From Stakelama flava (GTDB taxonomy: Bacteria > Pseudomonadota > Alphaproteobacteria > Sphingomonadales > Sphingomonadaceae), in the NCBI RefSeq assembly GCF_019351405.1, contig NZ_JAHWZX010000014.1:2181-66180 (forward strand): a stretch of 64,000 bases of DNA, written 5' to 3'. The notes under the pieces were generated by a model, which saw only the letters and a program-made list of their open reading frames with translations, did not search any database and had not been told where the DNA came from. Position 1 is the first letter of the stretch, and each line of letters opens with the position of its first letter. Shown here in pieces: positions 25,232-34,908 of the stretch. Position numbers and translations under genes: made by a program.

Positions 25232-25927
25232 ATGGCTGCTGCGATGGGGGTTCCCGCCGAAGACAGTGCCGGCCATCGCGCGCGGCTTCGCGAACGGCTG
25301 CTGGGCAATGGCGGCGATGCGCTGCTCGACCATGAACTGGTCGAATATCTGCTCGCGCTCGCGATTCCGCGCAGGGACACCAAACCGCTTGCCAAGGCGT
25401 TGCTGCGCGAATTCGGCGGGTTGGCCGGACTGCTGACCGCCGATGCCGATGCGATCCGACGGGTGCCGGGCATGGGCGACACCTCGGTCGCGGCGATCAG
25501 GATCGTTCACGCCGCCGCGATCCGCCTGTTGCGCGCCAATGTCGCCGAGCGGCCGGTGCTCAGCAACTGGCAGGCGCTTCTCGATTATCTTCGCGCCGAA
25601 ATGGCGCACCATCCGATCGAGCGGGTGCGGGTGCTTCACCTTAACACCCGCAACATGTTGATCCGCGACGAATTGATGGGCGAAGGATCGATCGACGAAG
25701 CCCCTGTGCATGTGCGAGAGGTCATCCGCCGCGCGATCGACCTTGGTTCCGCCGCGATCATTCTGGTGCACAACCACCCGTCGGGCGATCCGTCGCCGAG
25801 CCGCGCCGACATCGAAATCACGCGCGCCGTCGCTGAAGCGGGCAAACGATTGAACATCGCGGTTCACGATCACATCATCATCGGAACGCAAGGGCATAGC
25901 AGTCTGCGTGCCATGGGACTGATCTAG
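25232..25927 (+). CDS. radC: RadC family JAMM-motif protein
   Basis: A 231-residue protein with a helix-hairpin-helix region (about 60-85: IRRVPGMGDTSVAAIRIV) and a C-terminal JAB/MPN domain. The zinc site is HNHPSGDPSPSRADIEIT with an upstream acidic residue in RDELMGEGSID. Despite the name, its role in repair is not established; it was shown not to be the gene behind the radC mutation. The start ATG at 25232 is preferred, as the upstream open frame is unlike the family. Confidence 0.92.
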   Translation: MAAAMGVPAEDSAGHRARLRERLLGNGGDALLDHELVEYLLALAIPRRDTKPLAKALLREFGGLAGLLTADADAIRRVPGMGDTSVAAIRIVHAAAIRLLRANVAERPVLSNWQALLDYLRAEMAHHPIERVRVLHLNTRNMLIRDELMGEGSIDEAPVHVREVIRRAIDLGSAAIILVHNHPSGDPSPSRADIEITRAVAEAGKRLNIAVHDHIIIGTQGHSSLRAMGLI

Positions 25928-25966
25928 GAATTTCCATCGGCCGCCCGCCAGCGGTGCATACGAAAC

Positions 25967-25990
25967 GGGCCGCCGGAAAACCGGCGGCCC
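25967..25990. terminator. Strong GC hairpin between convergent genes
   Basis: A perfect ten-base stem GGGCCGCCGG (25967-25976) and CCGGCGGCCC (25981-25990) encloses an AAAA loop. It lies between the radC stop and the stop of the convergent exported-protein gene. The stem is all G and C. No T tract follows on either strand, but position and symmetry fit a two-way terminator. Confidence 0.65.
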
Positions 25991-26044
25991 GCTATCGATC
26001 GCTGTTGGCGAACCGGCTTATGATCGCCGGATGATTGGCTGAAA

Positions 26045-26398
26045 TCAGCGGCCCGGACCGGGATCGCTGCCCGGCTCGTCGGACTGCGGAGTCGCGTTGG
26101 GACTGGGCATCGCCTTGGGCTGCGTCGAAGGTTCGTTCGGCGCGGTTTCGTCATCCATTCCCTGATCCGGGGTCATGTCGTCATCGGGGGCCATACCGTC
26201 ATCGGGCGTCGCGCTGTCATCGGGCGTCATCGTGTCCGGCGTGGTCTGATCCTGTGGCGACATTTCATTTTCCGGTGCCATCTGGTCGGGCGCAGGCTGC
26301 GCGTCGCTTGTGGGAGGCGTCGTCTGCGGAGTGGTCTGCTGCGCAAGTGCAGGCGCCGAAACGGCAAAGGCTCCGGCGAGAAGAACGGCTTTCAACAT
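26045..26398 (-). CDS. Exported low-complexity acidic protein
   Basis: The 117-residue protein has a signal peptide (MLKAVLLAGAFAVSAPALAQ). Its mature chain is made of Pro, Asp, Thr, Met and Gln. Degenerate repeats of the type M-T/A-P-D-D dominate residues 45-85 (for example MTPDDSATPDDGMAPDDDM). No fold is expected. Similar Met/Asp-rich extracytoplasmic proteins sometimes bind metals, but nothing here proves it. The gene stands alone between two gaps, convergent with radC. Confidence 0.65.
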   Translation of the reverse strand: MLKAVLLAGAFAVSAPALAQQTTPQTTPPTSDAQPAPDQMAPENEMSPQDQTTPDTMTPDDSATPDDGMAPDDDMTPDQGMDDETAPNEPSTQPKAMPSPNATPQSDEPGSDPGPGR

Positions 26399-26581
26399 CG
26401 GTAAACTCCTTCAATACTTCCTCCCGCGAAAACATGCGCCGGGAAGAGTCGAAACAATAACCGGAAAACCGTCCATACGATCCGTATAAACATTTCAGAT
26501 CATCATGAATTAACGGCGTTTCAACGCGGACTCGTTACTTTGTTGCGATGAAAGGATTCGGGCGCCCCGCCCCGGCTTTGC

Positions 26582-26607
26582 GGAACAAGCCGATTGATGC
26601 GCCCGTT
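26582..26607 (+). promoter_or_regulatory. Possible general-stress (EcfG-type) promoter before purB
   Basis: GGAAC (26582-26586) is followed by CGTT (26604-26607) after 17 bases, which fits the GGAAC-N16/17-CGTT form described for EcfG-type sigma factors in alphaproteobacteria. It stands about 50 bases before the purB start in a 260-bp gap. A chance match is possible. Confidence 0.35.
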
Positions 26608-26658
26608 GGCTGGTGATAGCGGCCTTTGGCTTCATCTTCACAGGCAGGAAAAACGACA

Positions 26659-27975
26659 ATGGTACCCCGCTATGCCCGACAGGACATGACCGCGATCTGG
26701 GAGCCGGAGAGCAAATATCGCATCTGGTTCGAGATCGAGGCTTATGCCGCTCAGGCAATGGGCGATGTGGGCATGATCCCCGTCGAGGCCGCAGATACGA
26801 TCATGGCCGCGCTCGACAATGGCGCAATGGAACCGATCGACGTCGCCAAAATCGACGAGATCGAAGCGGTGACCAGGCACGATGTGATCGCGTTTCTGAC
26901 CTATGCCGCCGAAAAGATCGGTCCGCAGGCGCGCTTCCTGCATCAGGGGATGACCTCGTCCGACGTGCTCGACACCTGTCTTGCCGTACAGCTCGACCGG
27001 GCGGCGGCAATCCTCGACGCCGATCTGGAAGCGCTGCTGGAGGCGCTGGAGCGACGCGCGATCGAGCATAAATATACGCCCACCATCGGGCGCAGCCACG
27101 GCATTCATGCCGAGCCGGTGACCTTTGGCCTGAAACTGGCGCAGGCGCATGCCGAATTCGCCCGCAATCGCGAACGGCTCGCCGCGGCGCGCAAGGATGT
27201 GGCGACCTGCGCGATTTCGGGTGCGGTGGGCACCTATGCCAATATCGACCCGCGCGTGCAGGAACATGTCGCGGCGAAACTGGGTCTGACCTCCGAACCG
27301 ATTTCCACCCAGGTCATTCCGCGTGACCGGCATGCGATGTTCTTCGCCACGCTGGGCGTCATTGCCTCGTCTATCGAGCGGCTGGCGACCGAAGTCCGCC
27401 ATCTGCAACGCACCGAAGTGCTGGAGGCGGAAGAGTATTTTTCGCCCGGTCAAAAGGGTTCATCGGCGATGCCACACAAGCGCAACCCGGTGCTGACCGA
27501 AAATCTGACCGGCCTTGCCCGGATGGTGCGCGGCTATGTCACCCCCGCGCTTGAAAATGTCGCGCTGTGGCATGAACGGGACATCTCCCACTCCTCGGTC
27601 GAACGCTATATCGGCCCCGACGCGACCATCACGCTCGACTTCGCGCTCGCCCGGCTTACCGGCGTCATCGACAAGCTGGTCGTGTATCCTGAGCGGATGC
27701 GCAGGAATCTCGACCGGATGGGCGGCCTGGTGCATTCGCAGCGGGTGCTGCTCGCGCTCACCCAAGCTGGGCTCAGCCGCGAGGACGCCTATGCCGCGGT
27801 TCAGCGCAACGCGATGAAGGTATGGGAATCGGACGGTGAATTGTCGCTGATGGAGTTGCTGAAGGCCGATCCCGAAGTGGCCGGCGCGCTGAGCGCGCAG
27901 CAAATCGAGGAGAAATTCGACCTCGATTATCATTTCAAACATGTCGACACGATTTTCGGAAGGATATTCGGCTGA
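26659..27975 (+). CDS. purB: Adenylosuccinate lyase
   Basis: PurB cleaves SAICAR and adenylosuccinate in purine synthesis. The 438-residue protein has the fumarase/aspartase superfamily features: TRHDVIAFLTYAAE, MTSSDVLDTCLAVQL, GRSHGIHAEPVTFGLKL, and the flexible signature loop GSSAMPHKRNPV. Length is normal. Start ATG at 26659. Its final codons carry GGAAGGA, which serves as ribosome-binding site for the overlapping heme oxygenase gene. Thus purB appears to head a purB-bphO-bphP transcript. Confidence 0.96.
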   Translation: MVPRYARQDMTAIWEPESKYRIWFEIEAYAAQAMGDVGMIPVEAADTIMAALDNGAMEPIDVAKIDEIEAVTRHDVIAFLTYAAEKIGPQARFLHQGMTSSDVLDTCLAVQLDRAAAILDADLEALLEALERRAIEHKYTPTIGRSHGIHAEPVTFGLKLAQAHAEFARNRERLAAARKDVATCAISGAVGTYANIDPRVQEHVAAKLGLTSEPISTQVIPRDRHAMFFATLGVIASSIERLATEVRHLQRTEVLEAEEYFSPGQKGSSAMPHKRNPVLTENLTGLARMVRGYVTPALENVALWHERDISHSSVERYIGPDATITLDFALARLTGVIDKLVVYPERMRRNLDRMGGLVHSQRVLLALTQAGLSREDAYAAVQRNAMKVWESDGELSLMELLKADPEVAGALSAQQIEEKFDLDYHFKHVDTIFGRIFG

Positions 27976-28535
27976 ACCCCGCGCACAAGGCGCTGCGCGA
28001 GGGCACGCGCGAGGAGCATGAACGGCTCGACGGGCTGTTCACCGGGTTCGCGCTGGATGAGGCCGATGGATATCGCCGCTTCCTCGCCGCGCATGCCGAA
28101 ATACTGCCTCCGCTTGAGGATGCGCTCGATCATGCCGGGGCGGCATCACTGTTGGACGATTGGGCCGCGCGCAGACGGGGGTCTGCGCTGATCGCCGATC
28201 TGGAAGCGATGGGCGGTGCGCAGATCGCCACCGCGCCGCCGTTTCTTACCAACATGCTTTCGCAAGAAACGTCTCGAAACGCGACAATCGCCGGGTCAGT
28301 ATATGTGCTGGAAGGGTCAAGACTGGGCGGACGTTTTCTTGCCAGACAAGTACCAGACGACTTTCCAACGTCCTATCTTGATGCAGATCAACCATCCGGC
28401 CATTGGCGGGGGCTGCTCGGCACGCTAGACTATCTGCTCAGCCGCCCTTCGGAACTGGCGATCGCCATTGATGCCGCGCGCGCGGTCTTCGGATCGTTCG
28501 AAACGGCGGGCAGGAAATGGCTTTTGAAAGAGTAA
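27972..28535 (+). CDS. bphO: Biliverdin-producing heme oxygenase (CTG start)
   Basis: This enzyme opens heme to biliverdin, CO and iron, supplying the chromophore of the phytochrome encoded next. The 187-residue protein is alpha-helical, with proximal His16 in LREGTREEHERLDGLF and the distal-helix signature VYVLEGSRLGGRFLA. No ATG, GTG or TTG fits the N terminus: the earliest such codon, TTG at 28152, would remove the proximal histidine. The CTG at 27972 overlaps the purB stop as CTGA, with GGAAGGA about seven bases before it. I therefore propose CTG initiation; ATT at 27966 is the only other nearby candidate. The last 19 bases overlap bphP. Confidence 0.85.
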   Translation: MNPAHKALREGTREEHERLDGLFTGFALDEADGYRRFLAAHAEILPPLEDALDHAGAASLLDDWAARRRGSALIADLEAMGGAQIATAPPFLTNMLSQETSRNATIAGSVYVLEGSRLGGRFLARQVPDDFPTSYLDADQPSGHWRGLLGTLDYLLSRPSELAIAIDAARAVFGSFETAGRKWLLKE

Positions 28536-31102
28536 CTGTGTCGAGCGCCGATTTCGAAGTTGACCTTACCAATTGCGATCGCGAACCCATTCACCAATTG
28601 GGGGCGATCCAGCCTTTTGGTTTTCTGATCGCGCTGTCCAGCGACTGGCTGATCAAACGCGCATCGGTGAACGTTGCCGATTTTCTGGGCGTAAAAGCCG
28701 AGGATATTCTTGGCACGCCGATGTCCGACCATATGGCGGCCGAAACACTGCATGCCATTCGCAACCGGTTGACGCTGCTGCGCGGCCCCGACGCGGTCGA
28801 ACGGTTGTTCGGGCTGGCACTGCGCACCGGCGGGCCGCGCTATGACTTTGCACTGCACATGACCGACGGCACGATCGTGCTGGAGGGCGAGCCGTCCGCC
28901 GAAACACCCGATGCCGACACCGCCAGCACGATTCGCGCGATGATGGCGCGGCTCGACGCGACCGACAAGATCAGCGACTTCCTGCGCGAAGGCGCGCGTC
29001 AGGTACGCGCGCTCACCGGTTTCGACCGGGTGATGGTCTATCAGTTCGATCGCGACGGATCGGGCACGGTCGCGGCCGAAGCGGTTCGGTCCGGTATCGG
29101 CAGTTTCCACGGGCTGCGCTATCCGGCGAGCGACATTCCGCAGCAGGCGCGCAAGCTGTATGTCCGCACACCGTTCCGCGTGATCGCCGATGTGGACGCC
29201 ACCCCGGCTGCCATTATGCCCGAACGCGACGAACAGGGCGAACCGCTCGACCTGTCGCTATCGGTGCTGCGATCGGTATCGCCGATCCATATCGAATATC
29301 TGAAGAATATGGGCGTCGGCGCTTCGCTGTCGATTTCGATCATTCTGGAAGGCAAGCTGTGGGGACTGTTCGCCTGCCACCATTATCAGCCGCGATGCCC
29401 CGATTTTGAGCGGCGTTCCATCGCCGAACTGTTCGGGCAGATGTTTGCGCTGAAGCTGGAAAGCCGTCAGCGCGAAGCCCTTGCCCGTTATGAGATCGAG
29501 GCACGGGCGACCAGCGACCGCATTCTGGCGAGTGTGGCGGGCGATTCGACGCTGCTCGACAATCCTGACTGGCTGGGGTCGATGCTGGGCAAGACGGTGC
29601 CATGCGACGGCATCGCGATTTATATCGACGGCAAGATCGCGACCAGCGGTGCCACCCCGCCCGCTTCGGCCATTCCTACGCTGGTCCGCCGCCTCAATGC
29701 GATGACGTCCGGCCGGGTATATTCCACCGATCATCTCGGCGATCTGCTTCCGCAGGCGCGCGAATATGCTGATGTCGGGGCCGGGCTGCTGGCCATCCCG
29801 ATTTCGCGCACGCCGCGCGATTACGTCCTGTTGTTCCGGCAGGAAAAGGTACGCACCGTCAACTGGGCGGGCGATCCGCACAAGCCGGCAAGCTATGGCC
29901 CCAATGGTGCACGGCTGACCCCGCGCCAGAGTTTCGAAACCTGGGCCGAGGAAGTTCGAGGCCGGTCGGAACCGTTTACCGATGCAGAATTGCGCGTCGC
30001 GGAGATGCTTCGCGCCTCGCTGATCGAAGTGGTGCTGCGCCTGTCCGACGATGCGCAGGCGGAACGGCAACGCGCGTCCGAACGGCAGGAATTGCTGATC
30101 GCGGAACTCAATCACCGGGTTCGTAACATCCTCAGCCTGATACGCGGGCTGGTGCGCCAGAGCCATGATACCGGCACCGACCTCAACAGCTATATCAAAC
30201 TGCTGGAAGGACGGATCGAAAGCCTGGCGCGCGCGCATGACCAGATTACGCAGGATAACTGGTCCCCCGCGCCGCTGCGCCGCCTGATCGAAACCGAAGC
30301 GGCGGCCTATCTTGCCGGCAAGGCAAGCCGGGTGAAGGTCGAGGGGCCGCCGATATTGCTGCACCCACACGCCTTTTCGACACTTGCGCTGGTCATGCAC
30401 GAACTGATGACCAATTCGGCGAAATACGGCGCGCTTTCGGACAGCGGATCGCTCACGGTTGAATTGTCGATCGACCAATATGGCGACTGCTTCATCGAAT
30501 GGCGCGAACGCGGCGGACCTGCGGTGCAGCCGCCCAAGCGTCAGGGGTTCGGGACGACGATCATCGAACGTTCGATCCCCTATGATCTTGGCGGCACTGC
30601 CGATATCCGTTTCCCGCTGACAGGAATGGAGGCCGATTTCTGCATCCCCGCCCGTTACGTCGCCGCCAGCGAAACCGAAGTGGCGGAAAACCATGCGGAA
30701 CCGATCAGCACGCTTGCCGAGCGGCGCGATCCGGGCGACGCGCCGGTTCTGTCCGGCCCGGTGCTGCTGGTCGAGGACAGCCTGATTATCGCGATGGATG
30801 CCGAAGATATCCTGCTGCAACTTGGCGCGGAACGGGTGACGGTCGCGGCGGGCGTGGTTGCAGCGCTCAACGAGATCGAGAACGGGGCGTTCACCGCGGC
30901 GGTGCTCGACGTCAATCTGGGGAGCGAAACCAGCCTTCCGATCGCCGATGCGCTCGCCGCGAAGGGCGTGCCCTATATTTTTGCCACCGGCTATGGCGAG
31001 CAATTTCAGGCGCCCGACGGTCATGCATCGGCACAGATTCTACAAAAGCCCTATACGGCCGCCAATATGGGCCGGATTCTGGCGGACCTGCTCGAACGCT
31101 GA
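28517..31102 (+). CDS. bphP: Bacteriophytochrome hybrid histidine kinase (PAS-GAF-PHY-HWE kinase-receiver)
   Basis: An 861-residue red/far-red light sensor. Cys20 in LTNCDREPIHQLGAIQPFG is the expected biliverdin attachment site, before a PAS domain. The GAF domain has PASDIP (203-208) and histidines H258 and H288. The PHY tongue carries PRQSF (469-473) and WAG (450-452). The kinase is of the HWE/HisKA_2 type, with phospho-acceptor H533 in AELNHRVRN and the ATP site MHELMTNSAKYGAL. A receiver domain (about 747-860) has D798 as phosphate acceptor. The usual IQPHG reads IQPFG here. It follows bphO, overlapping by 19 bases. Confidence 0.95.
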   Translation: MAFERVTVSSADFEVDLTNCDREPIHQLGAIQPFGFLIALSSDWLIKRASVNVADFLGVKAEDILGTPMSDHMAAETLHAIRNRLTLLRGPDAVERLFGLALRTGGPRYDFALHMTDGTIVLEGEPSAETPDADTASTIRAMMARLDATDKISDFLREGARQVRALTGFDRVMVYQFDRDGSGTVAAEAVRSGIGSFHGLRYPASDIPQQARKLYVRTPFRVIADVDATPAAIMPERDEQGEPLDLSLSVLRSVSPIHIEYLKNMGVGASLSISIILEGKLWGLFACHHYQPRCPDFERRSIAELFGQMFALKLESRQREALARYEIEARATSDRILASVAGDSTLLDNPDWLGSMLGKTVPCDGIAIYIDGKIATSGATPPASAIPTLVRRLNAMTSGRVYSTDHLGDLLPQAREYADVGAGLLAIPISRTPRDYVLLFRQEKVRTVNWAGDPHKPASYGPNGARLTPRQSFETWAEEVRGRSEPFTDAELRVAEMLRASLIEVVLRLSDDAQAERQRASERQELLIAELNHRVRNILSLIRGLVRQSHDTGTDLNSYIKLLEGRIESLARAHDQITQDNWSPAPLRRLIETEAAAYLAGKASRVKVEGPPILLHPHAFSTLALVMHELMTNSAKYGALSDSGSLTVELSIDQYGDCFIEWRERGGPAVQPPKRQGFGTTIIERSIPYDLGGTADIRFPLTGMEADFCIPARYVAASETEVAENHAEPISTLAERRDPGDAPVLSGPVLLVEDSLIIAMDAEDILLQLGAERVTVAAGVVAALNEIENGAFTAAVLDVNLGSETSLPIADALAAKGVPYIFATGYGEQFQAPDGHASAQILQKPYTAANMGRILADLLER

Positions 31103-31140
31103 CGACGCGAGGTGGCGGGCCTCGCATCGTCATTTTTCTT
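31101..31140 (+). terminator. Rho-independent terminator after bphP
   Basis: The stem GCGAGG (31107-31112) and CCTCGC (31120-31125) is extended by GACGA/TCGTC with one mismatch, around a seven-base loop. It is directly followed by ATTTTTCTTTTC. It starts immediately after the bphP stop. This is the clearest intrinsic terminator in the window. Confidence 0.75.
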
Positions 31141-31169
31141 TTCAGCTTTGGAAAAAACAAGGGAGCTGT

Positions 31170-32294
31170 TCAGGCCCCCATCGCCTGTTTCAGCTTGGCG
31201 AAAAAGCCCGTGGATTGCGGACATTCCTCACCGGTTTCGGTTTCGCGGAATGCTTCGAGTATCTCGCGCTGTTTCGACGACAGCTTGCGCGGCATCTCGA
31301 CTTCCAGATGCACGACAAGATCGCCGCGCCCACGGCCCTGCAACACCGGCATGCCTGCACCGCGCTGACGAATCTCGCGTCCCGGCTGGGTGCCGGGCGG
31401 CACCTTCACCGCGATCGGTTCGCCATCAATACCGGGAAGTTCGATTTCACCGCCAAGCGCTGCGGTGGTGAAACTGATCGGCATGTGCGCGTGAAGCGTC
31501 GTGCCCTCACGCGTGAAAAGCGTGTGCCGCGCAATGTGCAGAAAGATATAGAGGTCGCCTGGGGGCGCCCCGCGCGCACCTGCCTCACCTTCACCCGACA
31601 GGCGGATGCGCGTGCCTTCGTCGACTCCCGGCGGGATATTGACGGTCAGCGTCTTGGTGATGTCGACCCGGCCCTCGCCCCGGCATTCGGGACACGGATC
31701 GGCAATGATCTGCCCCGCGCCATGACAGGTCGGGCAGGCCCGTTCGACCACGAAAAAGCCCTGCTGCGCGCGAACCGCGCCGGCGCCGCCGCAGGTCGGG
31801 CACATTTTGGGCGCGGTTCCGGGCTTTGCCCCGGTTCCGTCGCATTTGGTGCAGATGCCCGATACGTCGACCGTGATTTCGGTTGATTTGCCGCTGAACG
31901 CATCGGCCAGCGAAATTTCCATGTCGTAGCGAAGATCGGCACCGCGTCGCGCCTGACGGCGTCCACCGCCGCCGCGCCCGCCCATGAATTCGCCGAACAC
32001 GCTTTCGAAAATATCGCTGAACGCGCCGAAACCGGGATCCGCGCCGCCAGAGCCGCCGCCCATGCCCTGTTTGAACGCGGCATGGCCCATCCGGTCATAG
32101 GCCGCGCGCTTTTGCGGATCCTTCAAAACCTCATAGGCTTCGCTAACCGCCTTGAACTTGGCTTCGCTTTCCTCACACCCGCCATTGCGGTCCGGATGGT
32201 ATTTCATCGCCAGCTTGCGATAGGACGATTTGATCGTCCCATGATCGGCGTCACGCGTACAGCCGAGCAGCTCGTAATAATCGACTTCAGTCAT
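31170..32294 (-). CDS. dnaJ: Chaperone protein DnaJ
   Basis: Class I Hsp40 co-chaperone that stimulates DnaK ATPase and delivers substrates. The 374-residue protein has the J domain (YYELLGCTRDADHG, MKYHPDRNGG with HPD), a Gly/Phe-rich linker, and four CxxCxGxG zinc repeats (CTKCDGTG, CPTCGGAG, CPTCHGAG, CPECRGEG). The C-terminal substrate-binding domains follow. It lies downstream of dnaK on the same strand, 65 bp away, and likely shares its heat-shock promoter. Confidence 0.97.
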   Translation of the reverse strand: MTEVDYYELLGCTRDADHGTIKSSYRKLAMKYHPDRNGGCEESEAKFKAVSEAYEVLKDPQKRAAYDRMGHAAFKQGMGGGSGGADPGFGAFSDIFESVFGEFMGGRGGGGRRQARRGADLRYDMEISLADAFSGKSTEITVDVSGICTKCDGTGAKPGTAPKMCPTCGGAGAVRAQQGFFVVERACPTCHGAGQIIADPCPECRGEGRVDITKTLTVNIPPGVDEGTRIRLSGEGEAGARGAPPGDLYIFLHIARHTLFTREGTTLHAHMPISFTTAALGGEIELPGIDGEPIAVKVPPGTQPGREIRQRGAGMPVLQGRGRGDLVVHLEVEMPRKLSSKQREILEAFRETETGEECPQSTGFFAKLKQAMGA

Positions 32295-32312
32295 TCATTC
32301 GCCCCAACGCGG

Positions 32313-32351
32313 CGGGCCCGCATTCACGCATATCGCGGCAATACGGGCCCG
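32313..32351 (-). promoter_or_regulatory. Hairpin between dnaK and dnaJ
   Basis: Two identical self-complementary eight-base blocks, CGGGCCCG at 32313-32320 and 32344-32351, can pair around a 23-base loop in the 65-bp gap. Such an intergenic hairpin could lower dnaJ relative to dnaK by partial termination or by protecting the dnaK 3' end. This is inferred from structure and position only. Confidence 0.45.
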
Positions 32352-32359
32352 GTCGCATC

Positions 32360-34282
<1,923 letters not shown>

Positions 34283-34370
34283 AGTCCCTCTTGTGGCCCC
34301 CGGTTGGTTCAATCAAAATGCGATGGCCCGGCGTCGCCGAAACGGCAGCGGAACCATTTTCCGACTGGCG

Positions 34371-34398
34371 ATATAGGTGGCGCTTTGCCTGCCGCAAG
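34371..34398 (-). promoter_or_regulatory. RpoH (sigma-32) heat-shock promoter of dnaKJ
   Basis: On the minus strand, CTTG (34398-34395) is followed after exactly 17 bases by CCTATAT (34377-34371). This equals the alphaproteobacterial RpoH consensus CTTG-N17/18-CYTATNT. The -10 box is about 90 bases before the dnaK start, leaving an 80-base leader. The position before dnaK makes the call convincing. Confidence 0.8.
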
Positions 34399-34458
34399 AT
34401 CGCGAAGGGTGCGGGCGTTCGCGCGAACGTTCCCGATCGGGGAAAGGGAGGCTTCATC

Positions 34459-34902
34459 ATGCGCCGGGCAATGATCCTTATTTCAACCGCCATGCTTGCC
34501 GCCTGCGGCAGGACTCCTGAGCAGCCGCGCGCCGACCATGCTTGGATCAGGCTGTCCGCCATCGCGGGGCGTCCTGCAGCGGAATATTTCGACCTGGACG
34601 GTGGCAGGCGCGACGACGCGCTGGTCGCCGCCCGAACGCCTGCCGCCGCGCGCGCCGAACTGCACGAAAGCATGAAGACGCGCGACGGTGCGATGATGAC
34701 GATGAAAAAACTGGATCGGGTGCCGCTGCCCGCCGGCGGTCATGTCGCCTTCGCACCGGGCGGCAGGCATGTCATGCTGTTCGACGTGAATCCAAAGCTT
34801 CAGCCAGGGGATACGGTCCCTTTCACCCTGACGCTGGCGAGCGGCGCCACCGTCTCTGCGCAAGCGAACGTGGTCGCGGCGGGGCAATCCGCGCCTGAGT
34901 GA
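34459..34902 (+). CDS. PCu(A)C-type copper chaperone, lipoprotein
   Basis: A 147-residue protein with a lipoprotein signal (MILISTAMLAAC, lipid Cys at about 16). Its DUF461/PCuAC domain shows the copper motif: ELHESMKTRDGAMMTMKKLD and GGHVAFAPGGRHVMLFDV, with conserved His and Met ligands. Family members bring Cu(I) to cytochrome oxidase assembly in the periplasm. The start at 34459 has GGGAGG before it; longer in-frame extensions run into the dnaK promoter and are unlikely. No other copper genes lie nearby. Confidence 0.85.
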   Translation: MRRAMILISTAMLAACGRTPEQPRADHAWIRLSAIAGRPAAEYFDLDGGRRDDALVAARTPAAARAELHESMKTRDGAMMTMKKLDRVPLPAGGHVAFAPGGRHVMLFDVNPKLQPGDTVPFTLTLASGATVSAQANVVAAGQSAPE

Positions 34903-34908
34903 TGTGCC

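Noticed and set aside
26475..26487. Palindrome ATACG-ATC-CGTAT upstream of the low-complexity exported protein
   Set aside because: The arms are only five bases long, with no regulator nearby and no second copy seen. Chance is a sufficient explanation.
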